DNA of 64,000 nt from Bradyrhizobium sp. U87765 SZCCT0048 (GCF_018131225.1 NZ_JAFCMM010000004.1:1-64000); one strand, 5' to 3'. Shown: positions 8,491-17,895, counted from the first letter of the stretch. Translations and numbers: made by a program. The notes: generated by a model not told the origin, from the letters alone.

Positions 8491-9162
8491 ATGCCCAGCG
8501 TTACGTCGTCCAGCGTCACGTCGAGCCTTGCGACCGAACGCAGCGACGCCGATCATGGTCATGCTGCCTCGGCGCCGGTGAAGGTGATCCAGCCCGGCTG
8601 GGTGCGGATCATGCACTGGATCAATGCCCTTGCCGTGATCCTGATGATCATGTCCGGCTGGCAGGTCTACAATGCCTCGCCGCTGTTCGATTTCACCTTC
8701 TCTCGCACCATCACGCTCGGCGGCTGGCTCGGCGGCGCGCTGCTTTGGCATTTCGCGGCGATGTGGCTGCTGATGATCAACGGCCTGATCTATCTGGTCA
8801 CGGGTCTTGTCACCGGTCGCTTCCGTCGCAAGTTGTTGCCGCTGAGCCCCGGTGGCGTGCTTGCGGATACCCGCGCTGCATTGACCGGCCGTCTGTCGCA
8901 CGCCGATCTCTCGACCTACAATCAGGTCCAGAAGCTGCTCTATGGCGGCATCATCCTCGTCGGTATTGTCATCGTACTATCGGGCCTGTCGATCTGGAAG
9001 CCGGTGCAACTGCAATGGTTGACCGCGCTGTTCGGCGGCTACGACACCGCACGATATGTCCACTTCTTCTGCATGGCAGCGATCGTCGCTTTCCTCGTCG
9101 TGCATGTGGCGCTGGCGTTGCTCGTGCCGAAGAGCCTGCGCGCCATGATCATCGGCCGCTGA
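8491..9162 (+). CDS. Cytochrome b561-type membrane protein
   Basis: The 223-residue protein has four membrane helices (about 35-55, 80-105, 148-170 and 185-210) with the histidines expected of di-haem cytochrome b561/Ni-hydrogenase-type subunits (RIMHWINALAV, LLWHFAAMW, RYVHFFCMAAIVAFLVVHVAL). The ATG at 8491 was preferred over a TTG six bases upstream because CAGGAG sits seven bases before it. It ends 10 bases before the molybdopterin oxidoreductase gene, so it is very likely that enzyme's membrane electron partner, like MsrQ/YedZ with MsrP/YedY, though it is not in that family. Confidence 0.9.
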   Translation: MPSVTSSSVTSSLATERSDADHGHAASAPVKVIQPGWVRIMHWINALAVILMIMSGWQVYNASPLFDFTFSRTITLGGWLGGALLWHFAAMWLLMINGLIYLVTGLVTGRFRRKLLPLSPGGVLADTRAALTGRLSHADLSTYNQVQKLLYGGIILVGIVIVLSGLSIWKPVQLQWLTALFGGYDTARYVHFFCMAAIVAFLVVHVALALLVPKSLRAMIIGR

Positions 9163-9172
9163 GGAGGGCGCC

Positions 9173-9952
9173 ATGAAGAAGCTCCGCGAACTGATCATTC
9201 CCGGCGTCGACACATCGCTGCTGGTGCGCGACGCGACAAAGCTGATGCCGGAGCTGTCGCGGCGGCGCTTCATTGCCGGCGGCGCCAGCTTCGGCGCGCT
9301 GACGCTGCTCACCGGCTGCAATGTCGTCGACAGCGATTCCGCCGAGGCGCTGCTAGCGCAGGTGTCGAAGTTCAACGATGCGGTGCAGGCCGCGCTGTTC
9401 AATCCCGCGACGCTGGCGCCGACCTATCCCGACAGCGCGATCACCAAGCCGTTTCCGTTCAACGCCTACTATTCGCTCGACGACGCGCCCGATGTCGACG
9501 GCAAGGACTATCGCTTCGAGGTCACGGGCCTCGTCGACAACAAGAAGGCGTGGACGCTCGATGAGCTCCACGCGCTGCCGCAGGTCAAGCAGGTCACGCG
9601 TCACATCTGCGTCGAAGGCTGGAGCGCGATCGGCAGCTGGACCGGAACGCCGCTGCGCGACTTTCTCAAGCTGGTCGGCGCAGACACCCGCGCGAAGTAC
9701 TGCTGGTTCCGCTGTGCCGAGGGGTATACCAGCACGCTCGACATGCCGACGGCGCTGCATCCGCAAACCCAGATGACCTTCCGCTATGGCGACGATATCC
9801 TGCCGCGCGCGTACGGCTATCCGATGAAGATCCGGGTGCCGACCAAGCTCGGCTTCAAGAATCCGAAATACGTCGTCGGCATGGAAGTCACCAACGACTA
9901 TAAGGGCGGCTACTGGGAAGACCAGGGCTACAACGCGTTCAGCGGCAGCTGA
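9173..9952 (+). CDS. Tat-exported molybdopterin-dependent oxidoreductase
   Basis: The 259-residue protein belongs to the sulfite oxidase/YedY-like molybdopterin family; Cys146 in RHICVEGWSAIGSW is the expected molybdenum ligand. A twin-arginine motif SRRRF is at 29-33, unusually far from the N-terminus, and its hydrophobic segment ends in LTGC (Cys49), which looks like a lipobox, so the mature enzyme may be a Tat-exported lipoprotein. A GAGGAGG ribosome binding site precedes the ATG. The cytochrome b561 gene 10 bases upstream suggests a membrane-coupled periplasmic reductase or oxidase; the substrate is unknown. Confidence 0.9.
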   Translation: MKKLRELIIPGVDTSLLVRDATKLMPELSRRRFIAGGASFGALTLLTGCNVVDSDSAEALLAQVSKFNDAVQAALFNPATLAPTYPDSAITKPFPFNAYYSLDDAPDVDGKDYRFEVTGLVDNKKAWTLDELHALPQVKQVTRHICVEGWSAIGSWTGTPLRDFLKLVGADTRAKYCWFRCAEGYTSTLDMPTALHPQTQMTFRYGDDILPRAYGYPMKIRVPTKLGFKNPKYVVGMEVTNDYKGGYWEDQGYNAFSGS

Positions 9953-10050
9953 GGCGCAACAGGCTCACGCGCGCCCTTGCCGATTTGCGCAGCATGGCCG
10001 GCGTGGCCGTGCTAGCGTTTGCGCCTCGCCCATCATTCCACGAGGTCCTC

Positions 10051-10560
10051 ATGATCGTTCGTGCCTTCCTCGCCACCGCCGTGGTGGCGATCCTGTCCAT
10101 CGGCGGTGCCGCCGCCCAGTCGGCCAAGGCCACGTTGAAGAACGCCGAGGGGGCAGCCATCGGCTCGCTCGATCTCGCCCAGGTGTCCGACGGCGTGCTG
10201 GTCAAACTCACCGCCAGGGGCCTGCCGCCGGGCGAGCATGCATTCCATGTTCATGCGGTCGGCAAGTGCGAGCCGCCTTTCACCACCGCGGGCGGGCATT
10301 TCAATCCCGACAACAGGAAGCACGGCATGATGTCGGCCGAAGGTCATCATGCCGGCGACATGCCGAACCTGATCGTGCCGGCATCCGGCGATGTCGCGGT
10401 CGAAGTCGTCAACACTGCGGTGACACTCGACAAGGGCAAGCCGAACTCGCTCTACAAGCCCGACGGCACGGCATTCGTCATCCATGCCGCCGCCGACGAC
10501 TACAAGACCGATCCGACCGGCAATGCCGGCGGACGCATCGCTTGCGCCGTCGTCGAATAG
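10051..10560 (+). CDS. sodC: Periplasmic Cu/Zn superoxide dismutase
   Basis: SodC converts superoxide to hydrogen peroxide and oxygen outside the cytoplasm. The 169-residue protein has a signal peptide ending GGAAAQ, the copper site HAFHVHAVGKC, the zinc-loop region with GGHFNPDNRKHG and HHAGDMPN, and the C-terminal GNAGGRIACAVVE with the active-site Arg and the disulfide Cys. The ATG at 10051 was chosen because a GAGG precedes it and the signal peptide starts there; upstream reading gives no sensible protein. Confidence 0.95.
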   Translation: MIVRAFLATAVVAILSIGGAAAQSAKATLKNAEGAAIGSLDLAQVSDGVLVKLTARGLPPGEHAFHVHAVGKCEPPFTTAGGHFNPDNRKHGMMSAEGHHAGDMPNLIVPASGDVAVEVVNTAVTLDKGKPNSLYKPDGTAFVIHAAADDYKTDPTGNAGGRIACAVVE

Positions 10561-10879
10561 ACGCGGGCGCTTCGCGGACACGCATCGTGTGGCAGTCGGC
10601 CAGTGCGTCCGGCTGCCGCAGTCGTCTGCGACACGACAACGCAGTTGTTTGCACGACGCGTCGGGTTCCACTGCGCTAACGGAATCGTGAGCGCTGGAAC
10701 ATGCGGGAAAAACCTTGCGACAGAGCCGGTTAAGCGCGCGCGACATCACGTCGCCGGCTCGTGATGTTGCGACGCAAAAGGCCACACGTCACTGTAGGGC
10801 GATGAACGATTGTTCAGAATCAACTGCGGTTGATGCGCCCGCGGCCGCTCCGCCGCTTCCGATCACAAGGTCTCGAGGA
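10561..10879. other. Intergenic region before the RND efflux genes
   Basis: This gap separates sodC from the efflux pair. The last 78 bases could be read as an N-terminal extension of the adaptor protein from an ATG at 10802, but third codon positions there are mostly A/T, unlike real genes in this window, so it is treated as untranslated. The main structure seen is the inverted repeat at 10740-10770. Confidence 0.5.
10740..10770. promoter_or_regulatory. Inverted repeat upstream of the RND operon
   Basis: Two 11-base arms, GCGACATCACG and CGTGATGTTGC, are complementary with one mismatch across a nine-base spacer. The element lies 110 bases upstream of the adaptor gene start. Its size suits a TetR- or MarR-type operator for the efflux genes, but no regulator gene is adjacent, so the cognate protein would be encoded elsewhere. 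Confidence 0.4.
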
Positions 10880-12106
10880 ATGCTCCGACGCTCGCCCGTT
10901 GTTCCGTCCCTGTTGCTGCTTGGCGCTGCCGTGCTGCTTGCGGGGTGCAACGACGCCAGCGTGGCGTCGGCGCCGCCGCCCGCACCGCCGGACGTCAGCG
11001 TCGTCACCATCAAGGCGTCGCCGCGCGCCATCATCCGCGAGCTGCCGGGCCGCATCGCGCCGCTGCGTGTCGCCGAGGTGCGCCCGCGCGTGTCCGGCAT
11101 CATCGTCGAGCGCACGTTCCAGCAGGGCAGCCGCGTCACCGCCGGCGACGCGCTGTACCAGATCGATCCCAAGCCGTTCGAGGTCGAGCTGCAGGCCGCC
11201 GAGGCCGCGCTCGCCAAGGCGGACGCGGTCAAGGAACAGGCGGCCCAGCACGCGCACCGCATCGCCATCCTGGCGACGACGCAGGCCGCTTCGCAGGCGA
11301 CCAACGAGACGGCGATCGCGTCCCTGCGCCAGGCCGAAGCGGACATCGCGGCGCGCAACGCCGATGTGGCCCGTGCGCGCCTCAATCTCGGCTACGCCAC
11401 CATTCGCGCGCCGATCAGCGGCATCATCGGCGCCGCGCTGCTCAGCGAAGGCGCGCTGGTGGTGCAGAACGAGGCCGCGAGCCTCGCCACCATCCAGCAG
11501 CTCGATTCGGTCTATGCCGACTTCACCCAGTCGGTCAGCGAGATGAACCGCCTGCGCCGTGATTTCGAGCGCGGCGATCTCGACCGTATCGCGCCGGGCG
11601 CCGCCAAGGTCCGCCTGATACTCGACGACGGCTCGGCTTATCCCCTCGACGGCAAGCTTCTGTTCTCCGATGCCAAGGTCGACGCCAACACCGGCCAGGT
11701 GACGCTGCGCGGCGAGTTCAGCAATCCCAAGCAGGAACTGCTGCCGGGCATGTATGTCCGTGTGCAGATCGAACAGGGGCGCGATCCCGACGCGATTTCG
11801 GTGCCGCCGCAGGCAATCCAGCGCAACAGCGCCGGCGGCAGCGAGGTCTATGTCGTCAAGGACGACAACCGCGTGATCGCCCAACCGGTGCGCACAGGCA
11901 ATCTGGTCGAAGGTCAGCTGCTGATCACCGAGGGGCTCGAACCCGGTCAGCGGGTCGTGGTCGAAGGGTTCCAGAAGTTCGCGGCCGGCGACGTCGTCAA
12001 TCCGTCCGCGTGGAAGGATGCCGGCGCGTCCGCCGATGGGCCGCATCGGGCCGCGTCGGCCGAGCATCCGCAACCGCCGGCGCCGGCGCGGGCCAAGCTG
12101 GACTGA
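10880..12106 (+). CDS. RND efflux periplasmic adaptor (membrane fusion lipoprotein)
   Basis: Adaptors of the AcrA/MexA type link the inner-membrane RND pump to an outer-membrane channel. From the chosen start at 10880 the protein is 408 residues, with a lipoprotein signal ending VLLAGC. The lipoyl-like halves (RVAEVRPRVSGIIVERTFQQGSRV and RARLNLGYATIRAPISGIIG), the alpha-hairpin rich in Ala/Gln between them, and the beta-barrel and membrane-proximal domains all follow. An upstream ATG at 10802 was rejected for its non-coding-like codon use. The pump gene follows after 114 bases; no outer-membrane component is in the window. Confidence 0.93.
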   Translation: MLRRSPVVPSLLLLGAAVLLAGCNDASVASAPPPAPPDVSVVTIKASPRAIIRELPGRIAPLRVAEVRPRVSGIIVERTFQQGSRVTAGDALYQIDPKPFEVELQAAEAALAKADAVKEQAAQHAHRIAILATTQAASQATNETAIASLRQAEADIAARNADVARARLNLGYATIRAPISGIIGAALLSEGALVVQNEAASLATIQQLDSVYADFTQSVSEMNRLRRDFERGDLDRIAPGAAKVRLILDDGSAYPLDGKLLFSDAKVDANTGQVTLRGEFSNPKQELLPGMYVRVQIEQGRDPDAISVPPQAIQRNSAGGSEVYVVKDDNRVIAQPVRTGNLVEGQLLITEGLEPGQRVVVEGFQKFAAGDVVNPSAWKDAGASADGPHRAASAEHPQPPAPARAKLD

Positions 12107-12220
12107 GAACTGAAGCTGATGTGTCCGCCGGGCGCAGGTTGCGTCCGGCGCGCCGTGGCGTGTCCGCGGCCAAAATGATCCGACGTCAACATTGTTTTTC
12201 CGGTTCCGAGGGACCTGTCC

Positions 12221-15200
12221 ATGCCCGCGTTTTTCATCGACCGCCCGATCTTCGCCTGGGTGGTCGCGCTGTTCATCTGTCTGATCGGCGCCATTTCGAT
12301 TCCGTTCCTGGCGGTCGCGCAGTATCCGATCATCGCGCCGCCCTCGATATCCGTCTCCACCAGCTATCCCGGCGCCTCGCCGGAAGAGCTCTACAACAGC
12401 GTGACGCGGCTGATCGAGGAGGAACTCAACGGCGCGTCCGGCATCATGAACTTCGAATCGACCAGCGACTCGCTGGGACAGGTCGAAATCACCGCCAACT
12501 TCGTGCCGGGTACCGATTCGAGTCTCGCCTCGGTCGAGGTGCAGAATCGCATCAAGCGTGTCGAGGCGCGCCTGCCGCGTGCCGTCATCCAGCAGGGCAT
12601 CCTGGTGGAGGAGGCCTCCAGCGCGGTGCTGCAGATCATCACCCTGCAGTCGACTGACGGCAGCCTCGACGAAGTCGGCCTCGGCGACTTCATGATCCGA
12701 AACGTGCTCGGCGAAATCCGCCGCATTCCCGGCGTCGGCCGCGCCACGCTGTATTCGACCGAGCGCTCGCTGCGCATCTGGATCGATCCTGGCAAGCTCG
12801 TCGGCTACAACCTGACCTCGGACGACGTCACCAAGGCGATCACCGCACAGAACGCCCAGGTCGCATCCGGCAGCGTCGGCGCCGAGCCGAGCCGCCGGGA
12901 TCAGCAGATCTCCGCGCTGGTGCTGGTCAAGGGCCAGCTGTCGTCGCCCGACGAGTTCGGCGGCATCGTGCTGCGCGCCAATCCCGACGGCTCGACGGTG
13001 CGGCTGCGCGACGTCGCCCGCGTCGAGGTCGGCGGCATGGGTTACCAGTTCACCACCCGCCAGGACGGCAAGCCGAGCGCCGGCCTGTCGGTGCTGCTGG
13101 CGCCGACCGGCAACGCGCTGGCGACCGCCACCGCGGTCCAGGCCAAGATGGATGAGCTGTCGAAGTTCTTCCCGGCCAACATCACCTACGACATTCCCTA
13201 CAACATCACGCCGGTGGTGAAAGCGTCGATCAGCAAGGTCGTGCAGACCCTGATCGAGGCGGTGGTGCTGGTGTTCGTGGTGATGTTCCTGTTCCTGCAG
13301 AACTTCCGCTACACCCTCATTCCGACCATCGTGGTGCCGGTGGCGCTGCTCGGCACCTGCACGACGCTGCTGCTGTTCGGCTATTCCATCAACATGCTGA
13401 CCATGTTCGGCATGGTGCTGGCGATCGGCATCCTGGTCGACGACGCCATCGTCGTCGTCGAGAACGTCGAACGCATCATGGCCGAGGAGGGACTGTCGCC
13501 GCGCGAGGCAACGCGCAAGGCGATGACTCAGATCACCAGCGCGATCATCGGCATCACCCTGGTGCTGGTCGCGGTGTTCGTGCCGATGGCGTTCTTCCCC
13601 GGCTCCGTCGGCATCATCTACCGCCAGTTCTCGGTCACCATTGTCGCGGCGATCAGCTTCTCGGCGCTGATGGCGCTGTCGCTGACGCCGGCGTTGTGCG
13701 CCACGCTGCTCAAGCCGGTCGAGGCCGGTCACGGCCACGCCCGCAGCGGGGTGTTCGGCTGGTTCAACCGCAAGCTCGATGCGGTGAAGGACGGCTATGG
13801 CCGTATCGTCGGCTGGTCGATCCTGCGCACCGGCCGGCTGATGCTGGTCTATGTCGCGCTGCTGGCGGGACTGACGCTGGCGTTCGTCCGCCTGCCCGGC
13901 GGCTTTCTGCCGATCGACGACCAGGGCTTTTTCACCGTCGACGTGCAGACGCCGCCGGAATCCTCGTTCAACCGCACCGCCAGCGCCGTGCAGAAGGTCG
14001 AGGAGTATCTCAAGACCCGCTCCGGCATCGACAACGTCACCTTCCTGACCGGCTTCAGTTTCCTCGGCCAGGGCCAGAACACCGCGCAGGCCTTCGTCAG
14101 CCTCAAGGACTGGTCGGAGCGCGGGCCGAAGGATTCCGCCGCGGCGATCGTCGAGGACGTCAACAAGTCGCTGTCCTCGATCCGCGACGCCAAGATCTCG
14201 GCGTTGCAGCCGCCGCCGATCGACAACCTCGGCAACTCGTCGGGCTTCAGCTTCCGTCTGCAGGACCGCGGCCAGAAGGGCTATGCGGCACTGATGCAGG
14301 CGAAGGACAGCCTTCTGGCGGCGGCGAAACGCAGTCCGGTTCTGCAGGACGTCTACGCCGAAGGCCTGCCCGAGGCGCCGCTGGTGCAGTTGACGATCGA
14401 CCGCGAGCAGGCCGCTGCGCTCGGCGTCACGTTCGCCGAGATCAATGCGACGATCTCGACCAACCTCGGCTCGAATTACGTCAATGACTTTCCGAACCGC
14501 GGCCGCATGCAGCGCGTGATCGTGCAGTCGGACAGTGCCGGCCGCATGAACCCGGATGACATCCTCGCCTATCATGTGCGCAACACGCGGGGCGAGCTGG
14601 TGCCGTTGTCGTCGTTCGCGACCGTGAAGTGGGCGGTCGGCCCGACGCAGATCATCGGCTTCAACTACTATCCGTCGGTGCGCATCAGCGGCTCGGCGCG
14701 GCCTGGCTTCACGTCGGGCGATGCCATCGCCGAGATGGAAAAGCTCGCCGCCAAGCTGCCGCGCGGCTTCGGCTACGAGTGGACCGGGCAGTCGCTGCAG
14801 GAGAAGCTGTCGGGCGCCCAGGCGCCGTTCCTGCTGGCGCTGTCGGCGCTGGTCGTGTTCCTGTGTCTCGCCGCGCTGTACGAGAGCTGGACCATTCCGC
14901 TCGCGGTGCTGATGACCGTTCCGCTCGGCATCTGCGGCGCGGTGGTCGCAGCGATGTCGCGCGGCCTGCCCAACGACGTCTACTTCACGGTGGGCCTCGT
15001 CACCATCATCGGCCTCGCTGCCAAGGACGCGATCCTGATCATCGAGTTCGCCAAGGATCTGCGGGCGCAGGGCCGGCCGCTGCGCGAGGCGACGCTCGAG
15101 GCCTGCCGTCTGCGTTTCCGGCCGATCCTGATGACCGGTCTCGCCTTCGTCTGCGGCGTGCTGCCGATGGTCATCGCCAGCGGCGCCGGCGCCAAGAGCC

Positions 15201-15379
15201 AGCAGGCGCTCGGCACCGGCGTGATGGGCGGCATGATCGCGGTGGTGATCCTGGCGCTGCTGATGGTGCCGGTGTTCTTCGTCGCCGTGCAGTCGTTCTT
15301 CGGCCGCCCCGGCGCCGACATGGCGCCCGAGAAGCCGCGCCGCGGCTGGTGGCGCTTCCTGCGCGGCGCCCGCGCGTAA
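12221..15379 (+). CDS. RND multidrug efflux pump inner-membrane subunit (AcrB/HAE1 type)
   Basis: This proton-driven pump exports hydrophobic compounds from periplasm and membrane. The 1,052-residue length, the opening MPAFFIDRPIFAWVVAL and twelve membrane helices match the HAE1 family. The proton-relay pair falls at Asp407-Asp408 (GILVDDAIVVVEN), as in AcrB, and the matching Lys is in GLAAKDAILIIEFAK. A GAGG precedes the ATG. It forms a two-gene operon with the adaptor upstream and is convergent, 12 bases apart, with the MFS gene to its right. The substrate range cannot be read from sequence. Confidence 0.96.
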   Translation: MPAFFIDRPIFAWVVALFICLIGAISIPFLAVAQYPIIAPPSISVSTSYPGASPEELYNSVTRLIEEELNGASGIMNFESTSDSLGQVEITANFVPGTDSSLASVEVQNRIKRVEARLPRAVIQQGILVEEASSAVLQIITLQSTDGSLDEVGLGDFMIRNVLGEIRRIPGVGRATLYSTERSLRIWIDPGKLVGYNLTSDDVTKAITAQNAQVASGSVGAEPSRRDQQISALVLVKGQLSSPDEFGGIVLRANPDGSTVRLRDVARVEVGGMGYQFTTRQDGKPSAGLSVLLAPTGNALATATAVQAKMDELSKFFPANITYDIPYNITPVVKASISKVVQTLIEAVVLVFVVMFLFLQNFRYTLIPTIVVPVALLGTCTTLLLFGYSINMLTMFGMVLAIGILVDDAIVVVENVERIMAEEGLSPREATRKAMTQITSAIIGITLVLVAVFVPMAFFPGSVGIIYRQFSVTIVAAISFSALMALSLTPALCATLLKPVEAGHGHARSGVFGWFNRKLDAVKDGYGRIVGWSILRTGRLMLVYVALLAGLTLAFVRLPGGFLPIDDQGFFTVDVQTPPESSFNRTASAVQKVEEYLKTRSGIDNVTFLTGFSFLGQGQNTAQAFVSLKDWSERGPKDSAAAIVEDVNKSLSSIRDAKISALQPPPIDNLGNSSGFSFRLQDRGQKGYAALMQAKDSLLAAAKRSPVLQDVYAEGLPEAPLVQLTIDREQAAALGVTFAEINATISTNLGSNYVNDFPNRGRMQRVIVQSDSAGRMNPDDILAYHVRNTRGELVPLSSFATVKWAVGPTQIIGFNYYPSVRISGSARPGFTSGDAIAEMEKLAAKLPRGFGYEWTGQSLQEKLSGAQAPFLLALSALVVFLCLAALYESWTIPLAVLMTVPLGICGAVVAAMSRGLPNDVYFTVGLVTIIGLAAKDAILIIEFAKDLRAQGRPLREATLEACRLRFRPILMTGLAFVCGVLPMVIASGAGAKSQQALGTGVMGGMIAVVILALLMVPVFFVAVQSFFGRPGADMAPEKPRRGWWRFLRGARA

Positions 15380-15391
15380 GCGCGGCCTGCG

Positions 15392-16582
15392 TTACGGTGC
15401 CGGCGTCAGCCGGCGCTGGAAAGCGCTCGCCACCGCGCCGACCGCGAGCGTTGCGGCGGACACCGTGAGAGCCGAGCCGAGGCTGCCGACCATGTCGCTG
15501 ATCGCACCGGTGACGATCGGCCCGAGCGTCTGGCCGAGGCTGAAGGCGATGGTGACGACGCCGATCGCCTTCGGCCAGGCATCGGGTGGATAGTTGAAGC
15601 GCACGAATGCGGTGGTCGAGGAGACCACCGCGAAGAACGCGTTGCCGAACACCAGTGCCGACACGGCCAGCATCACCGGCGAATGCCAGATCAGCGGCAG
15701 CGCCGCGCCGATCATGGTCATGCCGATCAGGATCGCAGTGCTGATGCCGCTGGCGCCGCGTGCCAGCAGGCCGCGCCACACCCAGGGCGAAGCGAAGGCG
15801 GCGCCGCCGATCAGACACCAGAAAGCGCTCTGCGCCAGCGCGCCGCCGCCGAGGTCGCGGACATAAGCGATCATGAAGGTCATGTAGGCGATGTAGCCGG
15901 CGCCGAAGCAGAAATACCCCGCGAGGTAGATCACGATCGGCGCGATCGCCACGGGGATGACATGCGCGCCCGCCGCCGGTGGCGGTGAATCGATCGGGTT
16001 GAGCCGCAGCACCAGGGCGAGCACGGCCGAGATCGCAGCGAGCACGGCCCACACGATCCACCATGAGCCGGGTCCGAAGCCCTGCAACAGGAACGGTGCG
16101 ACGAGGCCCGACAGCATGATGCCCAACGCCGGGCCAGTGTAGAACAACCCCAGCAGCAGCGCGCCGCGCGAAGGCTGCGATTGTGCGATCACCGCGCCGA
16201 GCGCTCCGCCGCCGACGAAGGAGATCGCAGCTCCCGCGCCGGCGAGCAGCCGCGCAAGGCTGAGCACGGCAAAGTTGGCGCTGACCGCGCACAGCGCCAG
16301 CGATATGACGCAGGCGACCGTGCCGATCCAGGCTGCGCCGAACAGCCCCGTGCGTCGTGCGAAGCGGGCGGCTCCGAGCGCGCCGGCGAGATAGCCGGCG
16401 GCGTTCATGGTGTTCATGAAGCCGGCGGCGGAATAGCTCCAGCCGAGGCTGTCGCGCATGTCCGGCAGCACCAGCGAATAGGCGAAGCGGCCGATGCCGA
16501 GGCCGATGGCCGGCGCGAGCGCAAGCACGAGGATGGCGCGCACCGGATGCGGCAGCGCGGTCAGCGGCGATTTTTCCAGCAC
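15392..16582 (-). CDS. MFS transporter, YbfB/YjiJ-like
   Basis: The protein has twelve predicted membrane helices and the layout of the YbfB/YjiJ group of the major facilitator superfamily (GLGIGRFAYSLVLPDMRDSLGWSYSAAGF near the start, MNTMNAAGYLAGAL in helix two). I place the start at a GTG (16582), which has GGGAG eight bases upstream and gives 396 residues. A longer ATG start at 16681 would add a non-homologous extension overlapping the leuB leader. Substrates of this group are poorly known. It is divergent from leuB. Confidence 0.85.
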   Translation of the reverse strand: MLEKSPLTALPHPVRAILVLALAPAIGLGIGRFAYSLVLPDMRDSLGWSYSAAGFMNTMNAAGYLAGALGAARFARRTGLFGAAWIGTVACVISLALCAVSANFAVLSLARLLAGAGAAISFVGGGALGAVIAQSQPSRGALLLGLFYTGPALGIMLSGLVAPFLLQGFGPGSWWIVWAVLAAISAVLALVLRLNPIDSPPPAAGAHVIPVAIAPIVIYLAGYFCFGAGYIAYMTFMIAYVRDLGGGALAQSAFWCLIGGAAFASPWVWRGLLARGASGISTAILIGMTMIGAALPLIWHSPVMLAVSALVFGNAFFAVVSSTTAFVRFNYPPDAWPKAIGVVTIAFSLGQTLGPIVTGAISDMVGSLGSALTVSAATLAVGAVASAFQRRLTPAP

Positions 16583-16725
16583 GGCGTCAACTCCCGCTCG
16601 TATTGGAGGCGAGCCGGGCCGGTTCCGCAAGCGGGCCTGCGACAATGGTGTCTTGCAAATCGGGCAACGGGGCTCTAGCAAGGCCGCGATTTTCCCGTTC
16701 CACCCGGTATCAGTCGAGGCATTCC

Positions 16726-17838
16726 ATGGCGACCCACAAGCTGCTCCTTCTCCCCGGCGACGGCATCGGTCCGGAGGTCATGGCGGAGGTGAAACGCCTG
16801 ATCGACTGGCTGAACGCGCAGGGCATCGCCTCGTTCACCACCGAAACCGGGCTGGTCGGCGGTTCGAGCTATGACGCCGACAAGGTGTCGATCACCGACG
16901 CCACCATGGCGCTGGCGCAGGCCTCCGACGCGGTGATCTTCGGCGCCGTCGGCGGTCCGAAGTGGGACAGCGTGCCTTACGACGTGCGGCCCGAGGCCGG
17001 CCTGCTGCGGCTGCGCAAGGATCTCGGCCTGTTCGCCAACCTGCGTCCGGCGATCTGCTATCCGGCGCTGGCCGAGGCTTCGAGCCTGCGCCGCGAGGTG
17101 GTCGAGGGGCTCGACATCATGATTGTGCGCGAGCTGACCGGCGGCGTGTATTTCGGCGAGCCGAAGACCATCACCGATCTCGGCAACGGGCAGAAGCGCG
17201 CGATCGACACCCAGGTCTACGACACCTACGAAATCGAGCGCATCGCCCGCGCCGCGTTCGATCTCGCGCGCAAGCGCCGCAACAAGCTGACCTCGATGGA
17301 AAAGCGCAACGTCATGAAGTCGGGCGTGCTCTGGAACGAAGTCGTCACCCAGGTGCACCAGCGCGAGTACAAGGATGTGCAGCTCGAGCACCAGCTCGCC
17401 GATTCCGGCGCCATGCAGCTCGTGCGCAATCCCAAGCAGTTCGACGTCATCGTCACCGATAACCTGTTCGGCGATCTTCTGTCGGATATCGCGGCGATGC
17501 TGACGGGCTCGCTCGGCATGCTGCCGTCGGCCTCGCTCGGCGAGGTCGATGCCAAGACCGGCAAGCGCAAGGCGCTGTATGAGCCGGTGCACGGTTCGGC
17601 GCCGGACATCGCCGGCAAGGGCGCGGCCAACCCGATCGCCATGCTGGCCTCGTTCGGCATGGCGCTGCGCTACTCGCTCGACCTCGGCGATCTCGCCGAC
17701 AAGCTCGATCAGGCGATCGCCGCGGTGCTGGCCAAGGGGCTGCGCACCGGCGACATCAAGTCCGAGGGTACGACCCTGGTTTCGACCAGCGAGATGGGCG
17801 AGGCGATCATCAAGGAGCTCGCGGCCCTGCACGCGTGA
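16726..17838 (+). CDS. leuB: 3-isopropylmalate dehydrogenase
   Basis: LeuB oxidatively decarboxylates 3-isopropylmalate with NAD+ in leucine synthesis. The 370-residue protein begins MATHKLLLLPGDGIGPEV. It contains the substrate-binding Arg residues (RPEAGLLRLRKDLGLFANLRPA), the catalytic Tyr in ELTGGVYFGEP, the DNLFGDLLSDIA metal-binding Asp cluster and the NAD site EPVHGSAPDIAGKGAANP. A GAGG lies before the ATG at 16726. It is a single-gene unit ended by a bidirectional terminator; leuC and leuD lie 5-9 kb away on the other strand. Confidence 0.97.
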   Translation: MATHKLLLLPGDGIGPEVMAEVKRLIDWLNAQGIASFTTETGLVGGSSYDADKVSITDATMALAQASDAVIFGAVGGPKWDSVPYDVRPEAGLLRLRKDLGLFANLRPAICYPALAEASSLRREVVEGLDIMIVRELTGGVYFGEPKTITDLGNGQKRAIDTQVYDTYEIERIARAAFDLARKRRNKLTSMEKRNVMKSGVLWNEVVTQVHQREYKDVQLEHQLADSGAMQLVRNPKQFDVIVTDNLFGDLLSDIAAMLTGSLGMLPSASLGEVDAKTGKRKALYEPVHGSAPDIAGKGAANPIAMLASFGMALRYSLDLGDLADKLDQAIAAVLAKGLRTGDIKSEGTTLVSTSEMGEAIIKELAALHA

Positions 17839-17866
17839 TTATCAACAAGCGGTTGATTATCAAAAG

Positions 17867-17895
17867 AAAATGCCCGGCTCACACCGGGCATTTTT
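17867..17895 (+). terminator. Bidirectional terminator between leuB and a small exported protein gene
   Basis: AAATGCCCGG and CCGGGCATTT form a perfect 10-bp stem with a six-base loop and T run to the right; A residues on the left side provide a T run for leftward transcripts. It serves leuB and probably also the leftward gene ending at 17939. Confidence 0.9.

Noticed and set aside
9723..9732. Another GGTATACC copy resembling the sdhC palindrome
   Set aside because: It lies inside the molybdopterin oxidoreductase coding sequence and does not extend to the full CTGGTATACCAG palindrome, so it is most likely chance.
10820..14575. A 1,251-codon leftward open frame opposite the RND efflux genes
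   Set aside because: It is antisense to two well-recognised efflux genes, has highly repetitive Arg/Asp/His-rich composition typical of reverse frames in high-GC DNA, and no domain or ribosome binding site.
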